From NCBI GenBank assembly GCA_024699855.1, contig JAMPIQ010000002.1:14384001-14448000 (forward strand): a stretch of 64,000 nt of DNA, in the 5' to 3' direction. The notes under the pieces are model-generated. The model searched no databases, was not told the DNA's origin, and saw nothing but the letters and a program-made list of their open reading frames with translations. Below are positions 1 through 13,559 of the stretch, in pieces. Position 1 is the first letter of the stretch. Each line of letters begins with the position of its first letter. The stretch comes from Aphelenchoides besseyi. Taxonomy: Eukaryota > Nematoda > Chromadorea > Rhabditida > Aphelenchoididae. The translations under genes were made by a program, and so were the position numbers.

Positions 1-3000
1 AGTCGAAAAAGAAGTTTGTTGGAAGTCAATGAGCCTGAGGTTTCTTGTCCATGCAAAAAGGGTTTTGTCTTCGAATGAAAATACGCGTTTTTGACATGCT
101 TCTAAACAACAATATGCCATTGGATTAGTTTTTTGGGGGCCTTCATCATCGTCGGGAGTGGCGACATTCCCGAAAGTCATGCGACCACAGGCTTCTGGCC
201 GCTCCATTCTAATGACTGGTAAAATGGACTACGACCATAAACGTAATGTCCATGATGTCGTGAGCAAGCAATCGCACACGAAAGTTTCCCGCCTGAATGT
301 CAGCCGCGTAATTGGACGGCCATTGATGCAATGCGGGACACCGGAAATTGGAAACCAAAACGTTTTGCTCAATCGCCGACTTCTGACTCAAGTTCACGGT
401 TACAAAAGCGACCCGCACGAAATCTGGAATGCAAATTCATCGTGCCGTTTCGTGGCCGCCGACGATCAAACAAATAGCTCGGTTAGTTTTCGGTCGAATT
501 TGTGTTAGCGATTTGCCCCGATGCGGGAGACTAATCCGAATGGCAAAACTTTGACGATAACTAGTGGGTGTTTTTGTTCGAAAACTGGCAATTACCTTTC
601 ATGTTGCAAGTGCGAAATCAAGTTCACTAGCGACTAGTCAGCAAAGAGCGATTTTACTGGAGAAGAAGATAAAATGTTCGAAACCGCAGAAAACGAAAAG
701 CGGCGCCCTTTCTGGAGCGATCGAGAATCGATGAATCAGAAGAGACAGACAACGAGCATAATGGCTTTTGCGCACAAAAGAGTTTCTTTCCAATTTGAAG
801 TCAAACAATCTCCACACACAAAAAAATACGTTTTTCCCGTAAAGGTCACAAGAACCAAATGGCAAATTTGGCATCAAACAAACGCGCCCATCGGCCGAAG
901 AGCGTTACGATCTCAAAAGCAGATTGGAGAGAAGACTACGAGTATAGAAACAAGAAAGAACTGAATCATAGATTGGCCAACTGACATCTAAAGATCGTGA
1001 TTAAGAGCAGTCATTAGTCGAGAATGCGAATTGACTAACTATCGAATCATTCACAGGTCTTGTGGTAGTCGCCATACCGTTGGCCAACCTGTGAGTTTTG
1101 TTTTGAGAGAGGCGGTCACCGAAAGTGCTCATTCGAATGACCATGTTTCCAATGCGATCTTCGAAAACAATACACGTGCTCCCGTTAAACGAGCGCACAT
1201 TACAAAGAAAAAAGACGTTGAATGTGCCGTCCGATGCGTTGAAGCGCATCAGTTAGCTAAAGAGCTACAGAATGGACCAAAAGCACTCATTTAAACTTGC
1301 GGCAAACGGTGGGCCGGAAAGAGTAGAACAATCAAACGACATACTGTGACAATCGTGGAACAAGCAAATGGATGGTCGAGAATTCGAATGAATAGGCGGT
1401 TTCGAGATTCAAACGAACGGTCAACACCGGTGAAAGCGAACAGGAAGATTAACGAGCGGCCGGGTATTCGTGTTTATTAGTCTTCGAGGCGGACATGTTC
1501 ATTCGGACCATTTCGGCGAACAATTGTCGTGGAATAATCGTAATCCCCGCGGCCTCGACAATCAAAAACGTCAGAAAGGAGAGTCGCGCAGCCATCAACC
1601 GGAACACTGAATTGCCCGTGACCAACGGTGTCAAATTTGGATTTTGGCCACTAATGCGCTTGAGCAGTTTGAATTGTAAGTCTCTCATTTGGGCGCGGGG
1701 GTTTTACAGAAACCGTAAATGCCGACCGAGTGTTGGAGGAGCTTGACTTTCGAAGAAGAATGTTGTCGAGAAAACAAATGCCGCCTCTGCAAGCCGTTCG
1801 GGATCGGATTTCCAACCGGTATGGCGGCGTCAGTTTTAAAGCAAAGGCCGTAAACCTGAGATTACGCATTGACTCTAAATTGCCATCATAGCGGTCAATG
1901 CCCGCAACCAATTCATGGCCTTCCAACAGGTCGCCGCGAAAAGCATGAGAAAAAAACACTTGGACGCCCCGAATCAATTGCTAATACACGACAATCGATA
2001 TCGTAGAATAACAAAAAGAAGTACCGCAGCACCTTCAAACCCGCGGACATTGACGCTGAGAACATCACCAACGGACATTTTTTCGTCAGTTTGCATCCTG
2101 TCCTTTTATAACACTCAGAAAACGTTGATTTGAAATGCATCCATGAGTGTGTCAGCAGACATCCGGCAACCTCATCGAACGCAATTGCGAGCGCAGATGT
2201 TCGAATCGTTGCAGAATTTTCGATGTCAAACGAAAATCAAAAACTTCAACGAAGTTTCTAAACAATTCAGAATACGACCATTGTAGACTTATGCGGCTGG
2301 GAAAGCAAATGGTCATCTTCGGCGTCTTTCGAATCAAAAGGCGAAATCAGTTAAGAGCGAGAGTTAATCGCATTCGAAATTTACGCGTTCAATTGTAAAC
2401 AAAAGTCTTCTGAAGCGGCACAAAATCCTCCCTCGAGAAATAAATCCTGCGCACAACTCAATTTCACTTACAACTATCAAAAGTCAATGATTGACACCCA
2501 GCGATTTGCGGAAATAATACGCAGATTCATGAATAAACAGTAGAGGGCGTTTGGCTTAAGAACAAACGCCCGATAGTCAAAAGCTCAGTTCCAAATACCT
2601 ACGGGTTCCTTCAACGGAAGTTCAAGGAATGCGGTTACTAAAAGAGCTTATTTTTACCAGAAACTCGACTTCGAGTTCATTGAATTCACACTCTGCCTTA
2701 GCTGCTATGCTTCCAACGGCGTTGAATTGATCACACCAACTGGAAGCTGGAACGCAGCAGTCGAATGAGTGAAGAATGAGCACTCGATCTCTGAAGGTCT
2801 TGAGAAGCATCGACGACAACTACTTTGTTAACACAGCGCCATGCCATTGGCCGACAGTTGAAAGAGAAGAGGATCACAATGCCGCAGATAATTTATATGC
2901 GGACCGTGTGAACTAATGAATTAGCTGTCACAGCATGCAACAAAACGCATAGCGAAAAGCGTATCCCTCACATTTTGAGCCAAAGTACAAAACTTCACAG

Positions 3001-3780
3001 AAAACATAACGAGCGAGCAATGTGTTGAAACCGCAAACTCTCGTCAACGGCGCTCAATCTGTACGAGCAATTAAGCGAAAAGTCAAACATCGTCGAGCAA
3101 ACCCCAAAAACCGCAATCATTGAGGATAATAATCCGCAGAAGCGGACAAAATCGTACGAAGACAGGTGGCGACAGATGTGATTTCCGACCACAAATTCCG
3201 CTGCGGTTCCAGTATTTTTATTGGCGGATTGAGGACGAACGGATGGGTTTTGTGTGAGCCCAATACGCAACTTTGCGTGATGAACGGATGATCGATTCGC
3301 CCGAGTGGCTAATGCAATAAATGCTCCATTCCCGTGTCCAATCGTCTATTCAACGAATCGATTCAATGGATCAATAAAACCTTTCCGATTCACACGGACT
3401 TCCCGTGCCATTCGATAGCTGTTTTTTGGTGTCGATTGTCTTCAGAAAACGATCATACGAAAACTCACACGAGCGTTTTGGTCGCAAATTCGAGCCGTTG
3501 GAGAAAATACATGCGATGGACATTAAACGTGACAGTAAGTAAGAGCACATTGTTCGACTACAAATCAGGAGACGGAAATGTTTGGCCGCCGAAGAAGTTG
3601 AGATGCCGCTCGAAGTCGTTGCAAAGAGAAAAAAGCGGGCCATCAGTTTTGTGGAATAAACGAACTCATTTTTAATCCTCCCAGTACATTTTGAACACAA
3701 CCAATCACTTTGTTGGAAACCGCTTACACCGAGTGTTCAACACCACGACTTTTGGTTGCTAATGAAAAGTCGAAACCTAC
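1..3780. other. No coding sequence recognised (probable SAX-3 intron)
   Basis: I find no convincing exon in this stretch. The SAX-3 exon ending at 3781 finishes with a proper donor (gtaggt), so the gene must continue to the left on the minus strand. Ig5 and the fibronectin-III domains expected next are not visible here, so most of this is probably a long intron. An acceptor-like site (tttag at about 106-108, minus strand) is followed by an open frame running to the window edge, but its translation does not resemble Robo. Confidence 0.5.
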
Positions 3781-6429
3781 CGTCTAATTCGATCTTCAAC
3801 ACCGCTTTTTTCAACGCCGAACCCGCTGAGTTGACCGCTGCACAAGTGTAGACGCCTTTGTCGGTCGGTTTGATGTGGCTTAGAATCAGTGATCCCGCTT
3901 CCGTGACTTCGACGTGCCCGTCAATGGATCGAAATCCCGTCAGAAATGAAAACAGCGGATCGCCGTCTTTGGACCAAAAAACACTCGGTTTTGGTCGTCC
4001 AATTGCATCACAATTTAAAACTGCTCGTTCACCAATGTTTGTGAGTACGTCGATCGGAGCGCGAACAATCACTGGCGGCGAGTTGACACGTAAACGAGCT
4101 GATGATTCGATATCACCGGCTCCGTTCTTGGCAACACAAACGTACTCACCCTCGTCTTGTGGTTGGACACTAAAAAGGCTCGTAATTGTACAAAATTTGT
4201 ATTCAAAATCGCTTCTTAAGACCGAGAAAGTATACTGACCGTTCAATTCTTAATCCCCGACTGTCTTCTGTGATATATGCTCGTCCAATTGGCATGTTGT
4301 CAGAGCATTTCGTATACTCGTCAATTGGAACACAATTTCGCTTCTTCCACGAAACTGTTGGCACCGCTAAAATTTGGAAAGTTGGCTTCACGGTGCCACA
4401 CAACTTACGTTCTCCGGCCACACGACAGTCAAATAAAACTGACGAGTTGACTTCTCCGACGACATCTTTCGGCTCAACCTAAAGATGTTTTTCAGTTTCG
4501 AGTCGATCGAAGATAACTCACCAGAAATCGCGGCTTCTCGGATACGAACAAACGAGCCGATGGCGAGGTTCGCTCACCTACCATATTCATTGCAACACAT
4601 GTATATAATCCACTATCAGAACGTTGAACCTAAACACCAAAACAATCTATTTGAAAAGATGTGTAACGTACGTTTTCGATAATCAAATTGCCGGATGGAT
4701 GCAACGAATAGCGACGATTATCGGGCAATGGATGATCGTCACGTCGCCAACTAACTGATGGCTCTGGGAATCCACGAGGTGGAGAACACTCCAAAATCGC
4801 ATCTTTTCCCAACACAGCGTTCACGTTGTGCGGTCGAACACGAAACTCATCGCGCAAAGTCGCTTGACGAACGTGTGCCAATTGACTGGTCGCATTTCCG
4901 AATTCGTTGCTTACGAAACAGTAATAAGTTCCGAGATCATGATCGGCTCTCAACAGGAACAATGAGCCATTTGGTAAGATGAGTCGATGAGCGTTTCCGG
5001 TGTTCACCGGCTGATCGTCTTTGTACCATGTGATCTTGACATTGTCGCCGGACACATTGCATCTCAGCGTGGCGGGATCGTTTTTGACTACGAGAACATC
5101 GAGTGGGTGCTCTTTGATGACCGGTTCGCCTAGAAATTGCGATTGAAGTTAATGATCAGTTCGTTTGGATTTTGGTTTCGTCTACTTTAAAAAGGCCCTC
5201 AACTTTGTTTTGCTCTAATGGAATTTTTCGAAGTCAAACGGAAACTCGTAGTACTTCCTTCGCGAATCTGTGCGGATCGTTTAGATTTTGAAGACAAAAA
5301 ACGAGTGTGAAGCGGCGAGCCGAAATGGCCGTCCACTCGTTTTAGTTCTTGCCGACAAACATACCGCTCGAGGAATTCAATTTGAGGCTGCGAAAGCTCG
5401 TTCCATTTAGAAACATCGATGACACTCGTGCAAAAACAACTTCTAATAACGAAATCTCGAATTGAAGGTGCTTCGGAGTGTCGTACGGTAATCGAGTGAT
5501 TGATAAGATTTGCGAGTGAGTGATTGGCGTTGTAAATGACCGTGAGAAATTGAACGGTTGTTTTCACGCCTTGGTTTGTTTGCGAACAACGTCGTTGAAT
5601 CGGCAATTGCGTTCCGATCGAAGCTCCGAACTTTTCGGTGGCACTCAACGATTCGCTTTTCAAGGCAAATTTGGTTTATTTGCATATCATCGCTCGTTTG
5701 TTGTTCGCACATAAAACACGTTGGCAGCTTCGGATCCCCAAGTGTTTACCGCATAATCTTTCAACCACAAGTTCAGAATGCTATTAAAGTATATTGCTAA
5801 TCACTTGTTGACGATCGAAATGGGAACGATCGTTCAACTCGGCGTTGAGGTTGTTAAAGTTTAATCGCCGCGGTCCAAAGGTCATTTGTCAAAGCAATAG
5901 AAGCAAAAAGAATCGTCAGAAGCAGTTTTTGAGGGTCGTTAAAACCCCTTCAACAATTGCGGTCGAATCGAATGTAATCAACTCGAAGCGAATTTGTGTT
6001 CTGGTTGATCGGGTTCTGTCTATTGAGGATACCAATGACGATTATTTAATTGGACACCCGGTCACGAATATAAAAGTCATGGTCGAGAGCATTGTGGCAG
6101 CGATAATTAACGGAACTGCTCGTGTCCAGCTGACCATTCGGCCACTGGAAACAAGCGCACAAGGACAACCGGAAGCCTCGTTGAACGTGCGGTACCAGTC
6201 ATAGAACAACAACACATGACGTCGCGGTCGAGGAGGCGCGAAGAATGGCAGCATAATGAATGAATGAATAACCGCAAAACAAACGGAACTCGCGGTGACT
6301 GTTTGGAAATCTCGGTAATAGGTTGTTTCCCTCCTTCCAACAAGATTTTCAACACTTACCGCCAATGCCTAGTACGTGGTATGGTCGGGCATATAGCAAC
6401 AGGAGTAATATGAAGACGGCCGAAAACAT
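3781..6429 (-). CDS. sax-3: SAX-3/Robo guidance receptor, 5' part (signal peptide, Ig1-Ig4)
   Basis: Cell-surface receptor for Slit in axon guidance and cell migration. Exons (minus strand, in order): 6429-6360, 5129-4672, 4629-4522, 4478-4409, 4366-4240, 4169-3781. All phases agree and give about 407 residues. Exon 1 encodes a signal peptide (MFSAVFILLLLLYARPYHVL) ending in GG; the next exon opens EPVIKEHPLDV, the start of Ig1. Ig2 begins LRDEFRVRPHNV and contains ECSPPRGFPEPSVSWRRDD, nearly invariant in Robo proteins. Ig3 contains AYITEDSRGLRIER and Ig4 contains VFWSKDGDPL and YTCAAVNSAGSA. The first intron is 1.2 kb, the others 41-70 nt. The model is 3' partial: Ig5, FN3 repeats, transmembrane segment and cytoplasmic motifs are not in view. 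Ig3 has an extra cysteine pair (NC...KC). Family assignment is firm; orthology to sax-3 assumes a nematode host. Confidence 0.93.
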
Positions 6430-6433
6430 CGAC

Positions 6434-6435
6434 CT
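6434..6435 (-). promoter_or_regulatory. Splice acceptor just before the sax-3 start codon (possible SL site)
   Basis: On the minus strand ttatttcag is followed by four bases and then the ATG at 6429. No partner donor is evident close upstream, so this is either a spliced-leader acceptor or the end of a 5' UTR intron. It supports the chosen start. Confidence 0.55.
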
Positions 6436-9174
6436 GAAATAAGGTTGTTAGCGCACGTAGATTCGCGCAAACGCGTCTCGTTTTCAATCAAAATAGTGAG
6501 TAAAAGCAAGAAAAAAACATTTTTATAATGGAAATGAAAATCGCGCTAATGAGCGCAACCAAACATCCGCTTAGAGTGCAACGGTCAAAAAACGTGAGAC
6601 GATCGAGGGTAATGAATGCGACGCAAAGGAAATGTTTTGAGGCCTCTGCGCTCTTAAGACGCACAAGCGTTTAAAAAACCCATAACGTCCCAAGGATCGG
6701 AGTCAAGCGTACGCGTTGAAAAGCCGCTCAAATCGAAGGGGTCAACCGCGCAAAATGGCCAGCGGCTCGAGAGCCAAAAGTGGGAAGAAAGAGGAGGAGC
6801 TGTTCCATTGGGTTGTCCACACGGTTTTCGTCACTCTCCTTCTCAAGTACCCAAACGGAAGGACGCCGTCGATTTGATGAACAAAACGACGCGACATTTT
6901 TGTAGCGCATGGACAATAAACGTTGGCGAGAAAGCACACGAACAAATTGGCCATCAACGATAATAGCAAGCGAACTGATGAGTAACACAATTGGCTACCG
7001 GTTATTTGCGTAAGTGAACGCTTGTGCGATTTCACGCAAATGGTCGCGTTTGTCGTGATGCCACGTACGTTTTTGGCAGCAAACGCTTATTGCTGGTATT
7101 CAATTTGGGCCCCAAAAGAAGTGGCGGAAAGGCGGAGCAGAACATAAAATCCGCTTGCTGCACGTTTTTTGGCCAAAGGCGCCGCAGATGGGGCGTCGAA
7201 GTGAACGGACGGAAATCACATAAAACTACTCTGTCGACACGTTCACGGCGTTTAAAGTCTTAAAATCGCGATTAACTCAATCAGATCCAGAAATCAGCCA
7301 CCACAAGCCTCCGAGTTATTAATAGGTTGATTGTTGGGCGAGACTCAAATCGCTTGCAAAGGTCGAGCTGCCCAACCAAAAAACGGAGACAGCGCGCGAG
7401 GGAGCAACTCGACAGACAAATAGACGGCATATCTCTCGCCAGGTCGCCAATTTCTGCCGTCGTTTCCATCGGCCGCTCAAAGTGCCGTTGAGTCGCGTTG
7501 CCATTGCCGATCCCGCTCTTCGACGTCATTTCGTTTGGAATAAGCTGCACAGCTTCGGAGAAAAAACTCCTTTCAATTGTTGAGTGAAACAGTAATTGAC
7601 GAAAACTAGACGACCGGAACTACCGTCTTATTTCTTGTCATCACTTCGACATAAAAACTGTCGGTCGCCAACACCCACAGCTGGAGTCCATCCGCTCAAA
7701 AGGCGGCAACAGTAAAAGTCGTATGACGATTGACGAGCCTTCTACGTGCCACGTTCATCTTCCGATTGCTAACTGTCAGCGATTGTCATTCCGCTCGAAC
7801 GTGTGTGGCATCCGCGCTGTCTGATTGAATAAGTTACCGAACTTGTAGAGGAAAAAAGCAACGTTTGCAATGAGTAGTGGTGGATAGAAAATTAAGAAAC
7901 GAAGTCGTGATCTTCGATGAACGCCACTTTACCGGACCGCTTACTCAATCCAATTAAACGGCGGTGGAATCAAATTGAGCCCTGTGATTACCTTCGAGGG
8001 CTCGTTTAAACGATTTTGCGCGTAGATTCGACAAGAAAAAAGATAAGATTTTCATATGAAAATATAACGCCAATTTAAACGAATTCAAGAGAACCATCCA
8101 CAAAAAATTAGACTTCATAGTTAGCGCGCGCCACCGTTGCTGTCATTTTAATGGCCATTCGCTCGTGTGCACCGGAAAGTCGATGTTTTGGCCGTTGGGG
8201 TGGTCATTCGTCGCCTCTTGCGGTTTGTGGAGAACGCGCCATTTCAACCGAAAAGCAGTTTTCGGCAGTCGGTTGCGAGGAGTTTACGCGCAGGACGTCC
8301 ATTTCGATTGGCCGTCCGTTTTCATTGTATGTGTTCCTGCGAAGTCCCTGTGGTGGGATCTTAATAAACGAGATGCCAATATCGCTAATCGTTACTGGAA
8401 AAAAGACATTCGAAACGAAAAACTGACAAGCAAATGAACTCGAAATTAGAACGATCGAAAGTTTATGCTCATCAAATTTGCAGTCAACAAACCGCGTTTG
8501 CAAGCGTCGACATCTGAAGGAGTTGAATTTCAATGCAAAGACCCGAACTCGACTCGTCTGTGCCGTCCAGGTCATTCGAGATCGACCGGATGCTCAATAT
8601 AAAAAGCTTCGTTTCCGCCAAAAATTGCATCGACACGCTTCAGAAGCCTTCCATTCTCTTTCATTTCACGGCCATTTTGGGTTATTTGAATTGGACCGCG
8701 CAAAAGAGATTTCGTCACCGCTTCGCAATGCCCGCTGAATTCCATGAGATTCTCCGGAAATCGAAGTCTCACCAGAAAAGGACTCTCGACGTCAAAAGGT
8801 GCGGACAAAACTGCGAATTGAAATTTCGCTTCACGCGCTAACTGCGACCGGTCATCGCTCGCTAAATGCAAATTAACGGACGGATCGAATTGCGCGTCGG
8901 ACAGCCGCTCTTGTCGACCGCAAATTGCAAACCAACGGGCTTTCGGGAATCCCATTAGTGTGTGTGAAGTTTCAGAAGTTTGAGGCTCGCTATTGAGCAA
9001 TCGTACTCAACGACGACCTTGCTTTTGCATCAACAACTTTCATTGATTATTAGTCAGCCTGTTGAACAAATCCGCCTTTCTATTGAAACGTTTGATGCCA
9101 AAAACTATTCAATGGAGATGAGATTCTGCGGCAATCTCGATGAATCCTCACAACCAATTCAACAAAAAAAGCAA
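6436..9174. other. Intergenic, nothing recognised
   Basis: Upstream flank of sax-3. Several overlapping open frames of 60-142 codons occur on both strands, none with a recognisable domain or a coherent exon chain. The longest (minus strand, 8572-9000) was considered and left out. Confidence 0.5.
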
Positions 9175-9260
9175 TCCGCCAAGCCTGGTTCGAACAGGCG
9201 ACCTATGGATTCCGACCACTCACTTACAGTCCATCGCTCTTCCAACTGAGCTATTGGCGG
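9175..9260 (-). tRNA. tRNA-Tyr (GTA) with a 13-nt intron
   Basis: The minus strand folds as a complete cloverleaf. The acceptor stem is CCGCCAA/TTGGCGG with discriminator A. The D arm contains TAGCTCAGTTGGAAGAGC. The anticodon stem is ATGGA/TCCAT with loop CTGTAA-A, giving anticodon GTA. The T arm is GCCTG-TTCGAAC-CAGGC. A 13-nt intron (GTGAGTGGTCGGA) interrupts the anticodon loop one base 3' of the anticodon, the canonical position for eukaryotic tRNA-Tyr introns. The D arm and T arm also carry normal internal A-box and B-box promoter sequences. It appears functional. Confidence 0.94.
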
Positions 9261-11850
9261 CTTGACGGGAAGCAGCGAAAAGTTTTTATTCGACCACACG
9301 AACACACGAGTTGGCTGTTTGTTCGCTGACTAATCGCAACGACTACAACCGCCCAGTTATTCGCGAGTTAAGAAACAGAGTGCCGGCGGATTCCAAAAAA
9401 CCTCAAAATAATCGTTGGGATTTCTCTCGAGAAGCTGAAATCCCGTCGAAGAGCAACCGCTCGAAATTAGCACCATTTTTTGCCGCGCAGCCGCGAAAGC
9501 GAATTTGTCAAAAAGCCATTTAACGCCCATGGATTTACTCGCCGCTTGAACATCAGACGATGTCCAGCTGTCCAACGACGTCGCAGATCAACAGCGAAGA
9601 CCGTAAATGCGCCAATTCCCACTGTTGTAACGTTGTTTCGGTTGGATAGACGCGGTGATTTAGCGTTTACGAGCTTGTCGTCTCCACACTTTTGAATTTA
9701 AAAGGTCCAGGAATCGAAGCGTTTTCGATGATAAACAACAACGTTTTTGCCAACTGATCATCGTTAGCGTTGCTGCTTCACGGGAATCAAAGAAGATGCC
9801 GCTTTCGCCGACAAATGAATAGTCGAATACAAAGAATATCGTTTGTTCAACCAATCAATAACAACAAACTAAACGATTGAAAGCAAATGAGTTTGGGTAC
9901 TTCGACAAAAGGCGACGACAACGATCGGGCGAACGAAAGCTGTCGCGGTTGATAAGTTGGTCATGATCGTTGTGTAGTGGCACTTTAGCCGATTATCGCA
10001 ATCTCGCTTTTCGGCCCTCCAACGCCATTCGCCCGATTTTACAACGAGATCGCATCTATTCGCTCGTGGCAATCGAAAGTCGTAAAATCACTCGTAAACG
10101 GATTGCCGTTCATCAAATCCTCGCCCTTAGAATTGAAATTGTCATGTCGGCAGACAAAAACTGCTGATAAAATTGCCACAATCGAATATGCAAACTAAGA
10201 GAACTGACCATCAGCACAACGTCCGCTCGTGATGGAGCAACAATAATGAGACCGTAAAAGCGAAGCCGCCTAATTCTTTAATCTTCCAATCCCGCTGCTC
10301 ATTGACAAGACCAAGGGTAAGATGAATAGTCGGGATTAAGTTGTAGCTCGAGCGTGTGGTCAGCAGAAATCGAGCGCAGATTAACAAAAACAGTTTCGGT
10401 CATTTTGGCAACTGGGTGCGGGCATTTCAAGCTTCGGAACAATTGGAATACGAAAAAACTTCGCTCTCTCTCTCGTTCACTAAAAAACTGAAGTTGAGTG
10501 ACGATCTTAAGAGTCATAACTCAAAACGATAACACTAAATCATTCTGCATATGTTGGAGCGGTCATTTCCGCATTAAAAACACAATTGGACCACAAGTTG
10601 AGGTCTTCAGAGAATACCGAATGTAAACAAAATCGGCGAGAACAAAAAACTTCTGACGCTTTTAAGGTCCGATGTCATTTCGGAGCCTCAAACGGCGTTG
10701 TCTTTACCTCCAAACTTTTCAAGGACAAAACATTCAGCAAAGCGTAATTCCATTCAAATCGGATGTGTGAAATTTTCTCTTGGCGTAAACTCACGTGTGA
10801 GCAGAATCGCGCATTCAGCCGGCTTCCGCCTTCGCAATGACCGTAACGACGTAGCGGGTGGAGAGCGAAAATCTCACCCTCGAGGCCACTTCAGTTGTCG
10901 CCGCCATTCTGATGCAAAGGTTTACGCGTAAACTCGTTAAGGAAGACGAATGATGCGGTTGCATTTGCCAAAAAATTCGCGTCTCCCGATTCCAAAAAAC
11001 GAGCATTTGACTTCGCAGATGACCGATTTTCTTCATAAGTCTCAACGTCGTCAAACACCTGCAACACGAATGATTGCTACTGCGCTTGAGAAATGAGCAG
11101 ATTTCTATTCGATACCAAACTCAAAGCCCACAAAAGCTTAGAAGCACAGCACCTGATAAACAACTGCACGTTCTATTGCAATTTCGCTCGGTTGTGAACA
11201 GAAATGTGGCCAATTCTGCAAACAAACCACAGGCAAATTCGTAAGAGTCTGAAACCACCTTTCCTCTCATTAATCACCAACGCAAACTATTCGCCGTTTG
11301 CACTTCCAAAAACTTTCATTGACCGACTAATCGTCCAATTTTTTCGCCAACACAACGTATTGTAGCCACTTCGGATCCCCAACTACTCAGAAATTTATGA
11401 AAAAGTAATTGACAAAAAGAGCTGCACTTGACCACAACCTTCGATGTCGACAGCAATTAGAGGTCGTACAGTGGAAACTTTGTTTAGCGTTCAGGCAGAA
11501 ACACAAAGTTAAATAACCAATTTGAAAACAGTGATGGCATCGTCAAAGTTAAAGATGCCAAAGTCGATCACGCGCGCAGTTTCGTTGTGAGTCAGAACTC
11601 ACGAGGTTTACTTCTCAAGCAGATCAAAGGAATGGGGCGTGTCGTGAGTAAAAACAAAACCTGCCGTCTTTGTAATGTTGACCATTTCACTTGGTATTCA
11701 TCACCTAAGAGTCGGAAACCACGACACGTTCCGACAATCACTATGCTTTATGAGTCATAAAAAAAAAACCAAATGCTTCGCGGTATTTTAGCGTCTAGTT
11801 GTATTATTCGTTCAGGTTATGACTTCATTGTAGCGAAAGATTGTTGAATT
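9261..11850. other. Intergenic, nothing recognised
   Basis: No exon chain or RNA gene is evident. A short CT-dinucleotide run lies at about 10463-10474. Open frames here are under 80 codons and overlap on both strands. Confidence 0.5.
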
Positions 11851-11986
11851 AACCTACGCACACTTTAAGAACTTTGTGGTGCAAAATCAATCAAAGACAT
11901 GCGGCTTTCGTATTTTGTATTACAGCCGATACCTCAACTTTCGAAATGCGTGTTCATCGTTCAGGTGCTTTTTGGGCATATGCACG

Positions 11987-12200
11987 TGCATCAATGAGTT
12001 TAGCCGGCTATCAAACGCCGTTATTTTATTCGGAAGACGGGCATTTGCTGTTGGACGGTGATTATGTGAACAACATGCTAGCGGATGTTATGCGTTTATT
12101 AGGTGCAAATTATACCTTTACGATTACTCGACAAAACGCAGTCATCTCAACAGTTGACAAAGTGTCAAGTCGTGGTTGTCATCGATGTTCACTTGCTTAC
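11987..12200 (+). pseudogene. Ionotropic-receptor-like ligand-binding fragment (decayed)
   Basis: The open frame reads ...YQTPLFYSEDGHL, then DGDYVNNMLADVMRLLG and NYTFTI. This has the layout of the first ligand-binding lobe (S1) of ionotropic glutamate or related receptors: a proline-rich start, an acidic turn, a helix of the D-x-L-x-x-L type, then N-Y-T-F. I cannot find the pore region or second lobe in any frame downstream, and the frame ends at about 12200 with no usable donor. It is either a broken gene copy or one exon of a poorly assembled gene beside the gap at 14562. The similarity judgement rests on pattern only. Confidence 0.3.
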
Positions 12201-13559
12201 TAGTGAATTTAACACGTCCAGTTGGACTTCAGACCACCAAAGAATCAAGTCAGATGTGCGAATACTATCGTAGCGACATATAGATCCTTATATAAACTAT
12301 TACGAAAATCTTGGTGGAACTTGAGTGTGCAGATTTGAGTGCTCTCTAACGGGTCCATTCGTTGAATCGTCGACTTATTTGGCCACCAAGAAAATGAGCT
12401 GGTCGTTTAGTCTGCCTTCGTGCATTGGACCTAAGTATAGAAAAAGGATCTTAGAACCTCCAATGCATCTTGATTGGTCTTACCCATTAACCAAAGAAAT
12501 CAGGTTGTTTCAACACGATGGCGCTCTGGAAGATGATGAGAAATTTTTGGCTGCTAAAGTTAATTGACGAAATTCGACAAGCACGTTTGGAAAGCATTCT
12601 ATCCATCTCCAGACTACGATCCAACGATTATCTGCGATCGTGCTCACTCTGTATCCAACAGTAACGTTTACTTCCCATCAAAGCGACAGCGATCACAATG
12701 GAGGATATTGTCGTTTGGAAGTAAGCAAACTTTGCGTTACACGAGTTGGCGCAACATTCACCTAACGGCTTCAACGGCATTGATTTGAATGGCGATGTGA
12801 TTAGGTAAAAGTTCGTCTTAATGTTCGAAAGACTAGATGACACTATTTTAGTGGACTTAACGAATCTACGACTGAGATCAAGCGATACAACGTTCGAACA
12901 AGACAATTTTTGGATTCTTTTAAAGTACACGGTCTTCCACCAACCAGTCACTGTCTTTGGAAAACAACGATTCCATCACGTAAGTTCAGCTTTAGTTGAA
13001 ACGACTACTTTCATTATTAGGATCTACGACAGGAACTCGTAACTGCTGGCGCTTGGGCTAATGATCGAGCGTTTGTTTGGTCAGAAGAAGGAAATATACG
13101 ATCCGAAATCTCTACCATCTACTGCGTTCATCTGCATAGCGGTGTTGCGACTGCAACGAGCTACCGTTTCAACGATTTGATTCGACGTCTTTGCATTCAC
13201 CAAGTGGATCTCATCTCCACGTTCGAAATGAGAAGATCATAGAGCGACCACGCATAGGAAATAAAGATCAAGTCAAAGATGCGTATATGCCTCCTCTGCT
13301 CATTTGTCGTTGTTTTCGTATTCCGCTAAATACCCTGAATCGTTGTTCTTTCTTGCTGCTGCAGCTCTGCAAAGACCAATACCGCAACGTTTAATCAAGT
13401 TTATAACTCGTCACAGAGAACCAATTCCCATGCAATGTACAATGAGCGTAATAAAGAATGGTTTTTTCGACATTCACGTCATACGTGCATTGGTGCTACT
13501 GCAAATGATGTCGTACGCAGGAACAAAACTGGAGGTCGATTTTCCAGATTAAAGCTTGC

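Noticed and set aside
5199..5663. 154-codon open frame on the minus strand
   Set aside because: It lies wholly in the first sax-3 intron, has no domain, and is overlapped by other open frames. Probably chance.
8572..9000. 142-codon open frame on the minus strand
   Set aside because: Long but isolated: no splice-linked neighbours, no domain, and overlapping frames of 86-102 codons on the other strand.
5720..11375. Shared word cttcggatccccaa at about 5728 and 11359
   Set aside because: The match does not extend into the flanks, so it is not a convincing repeat.
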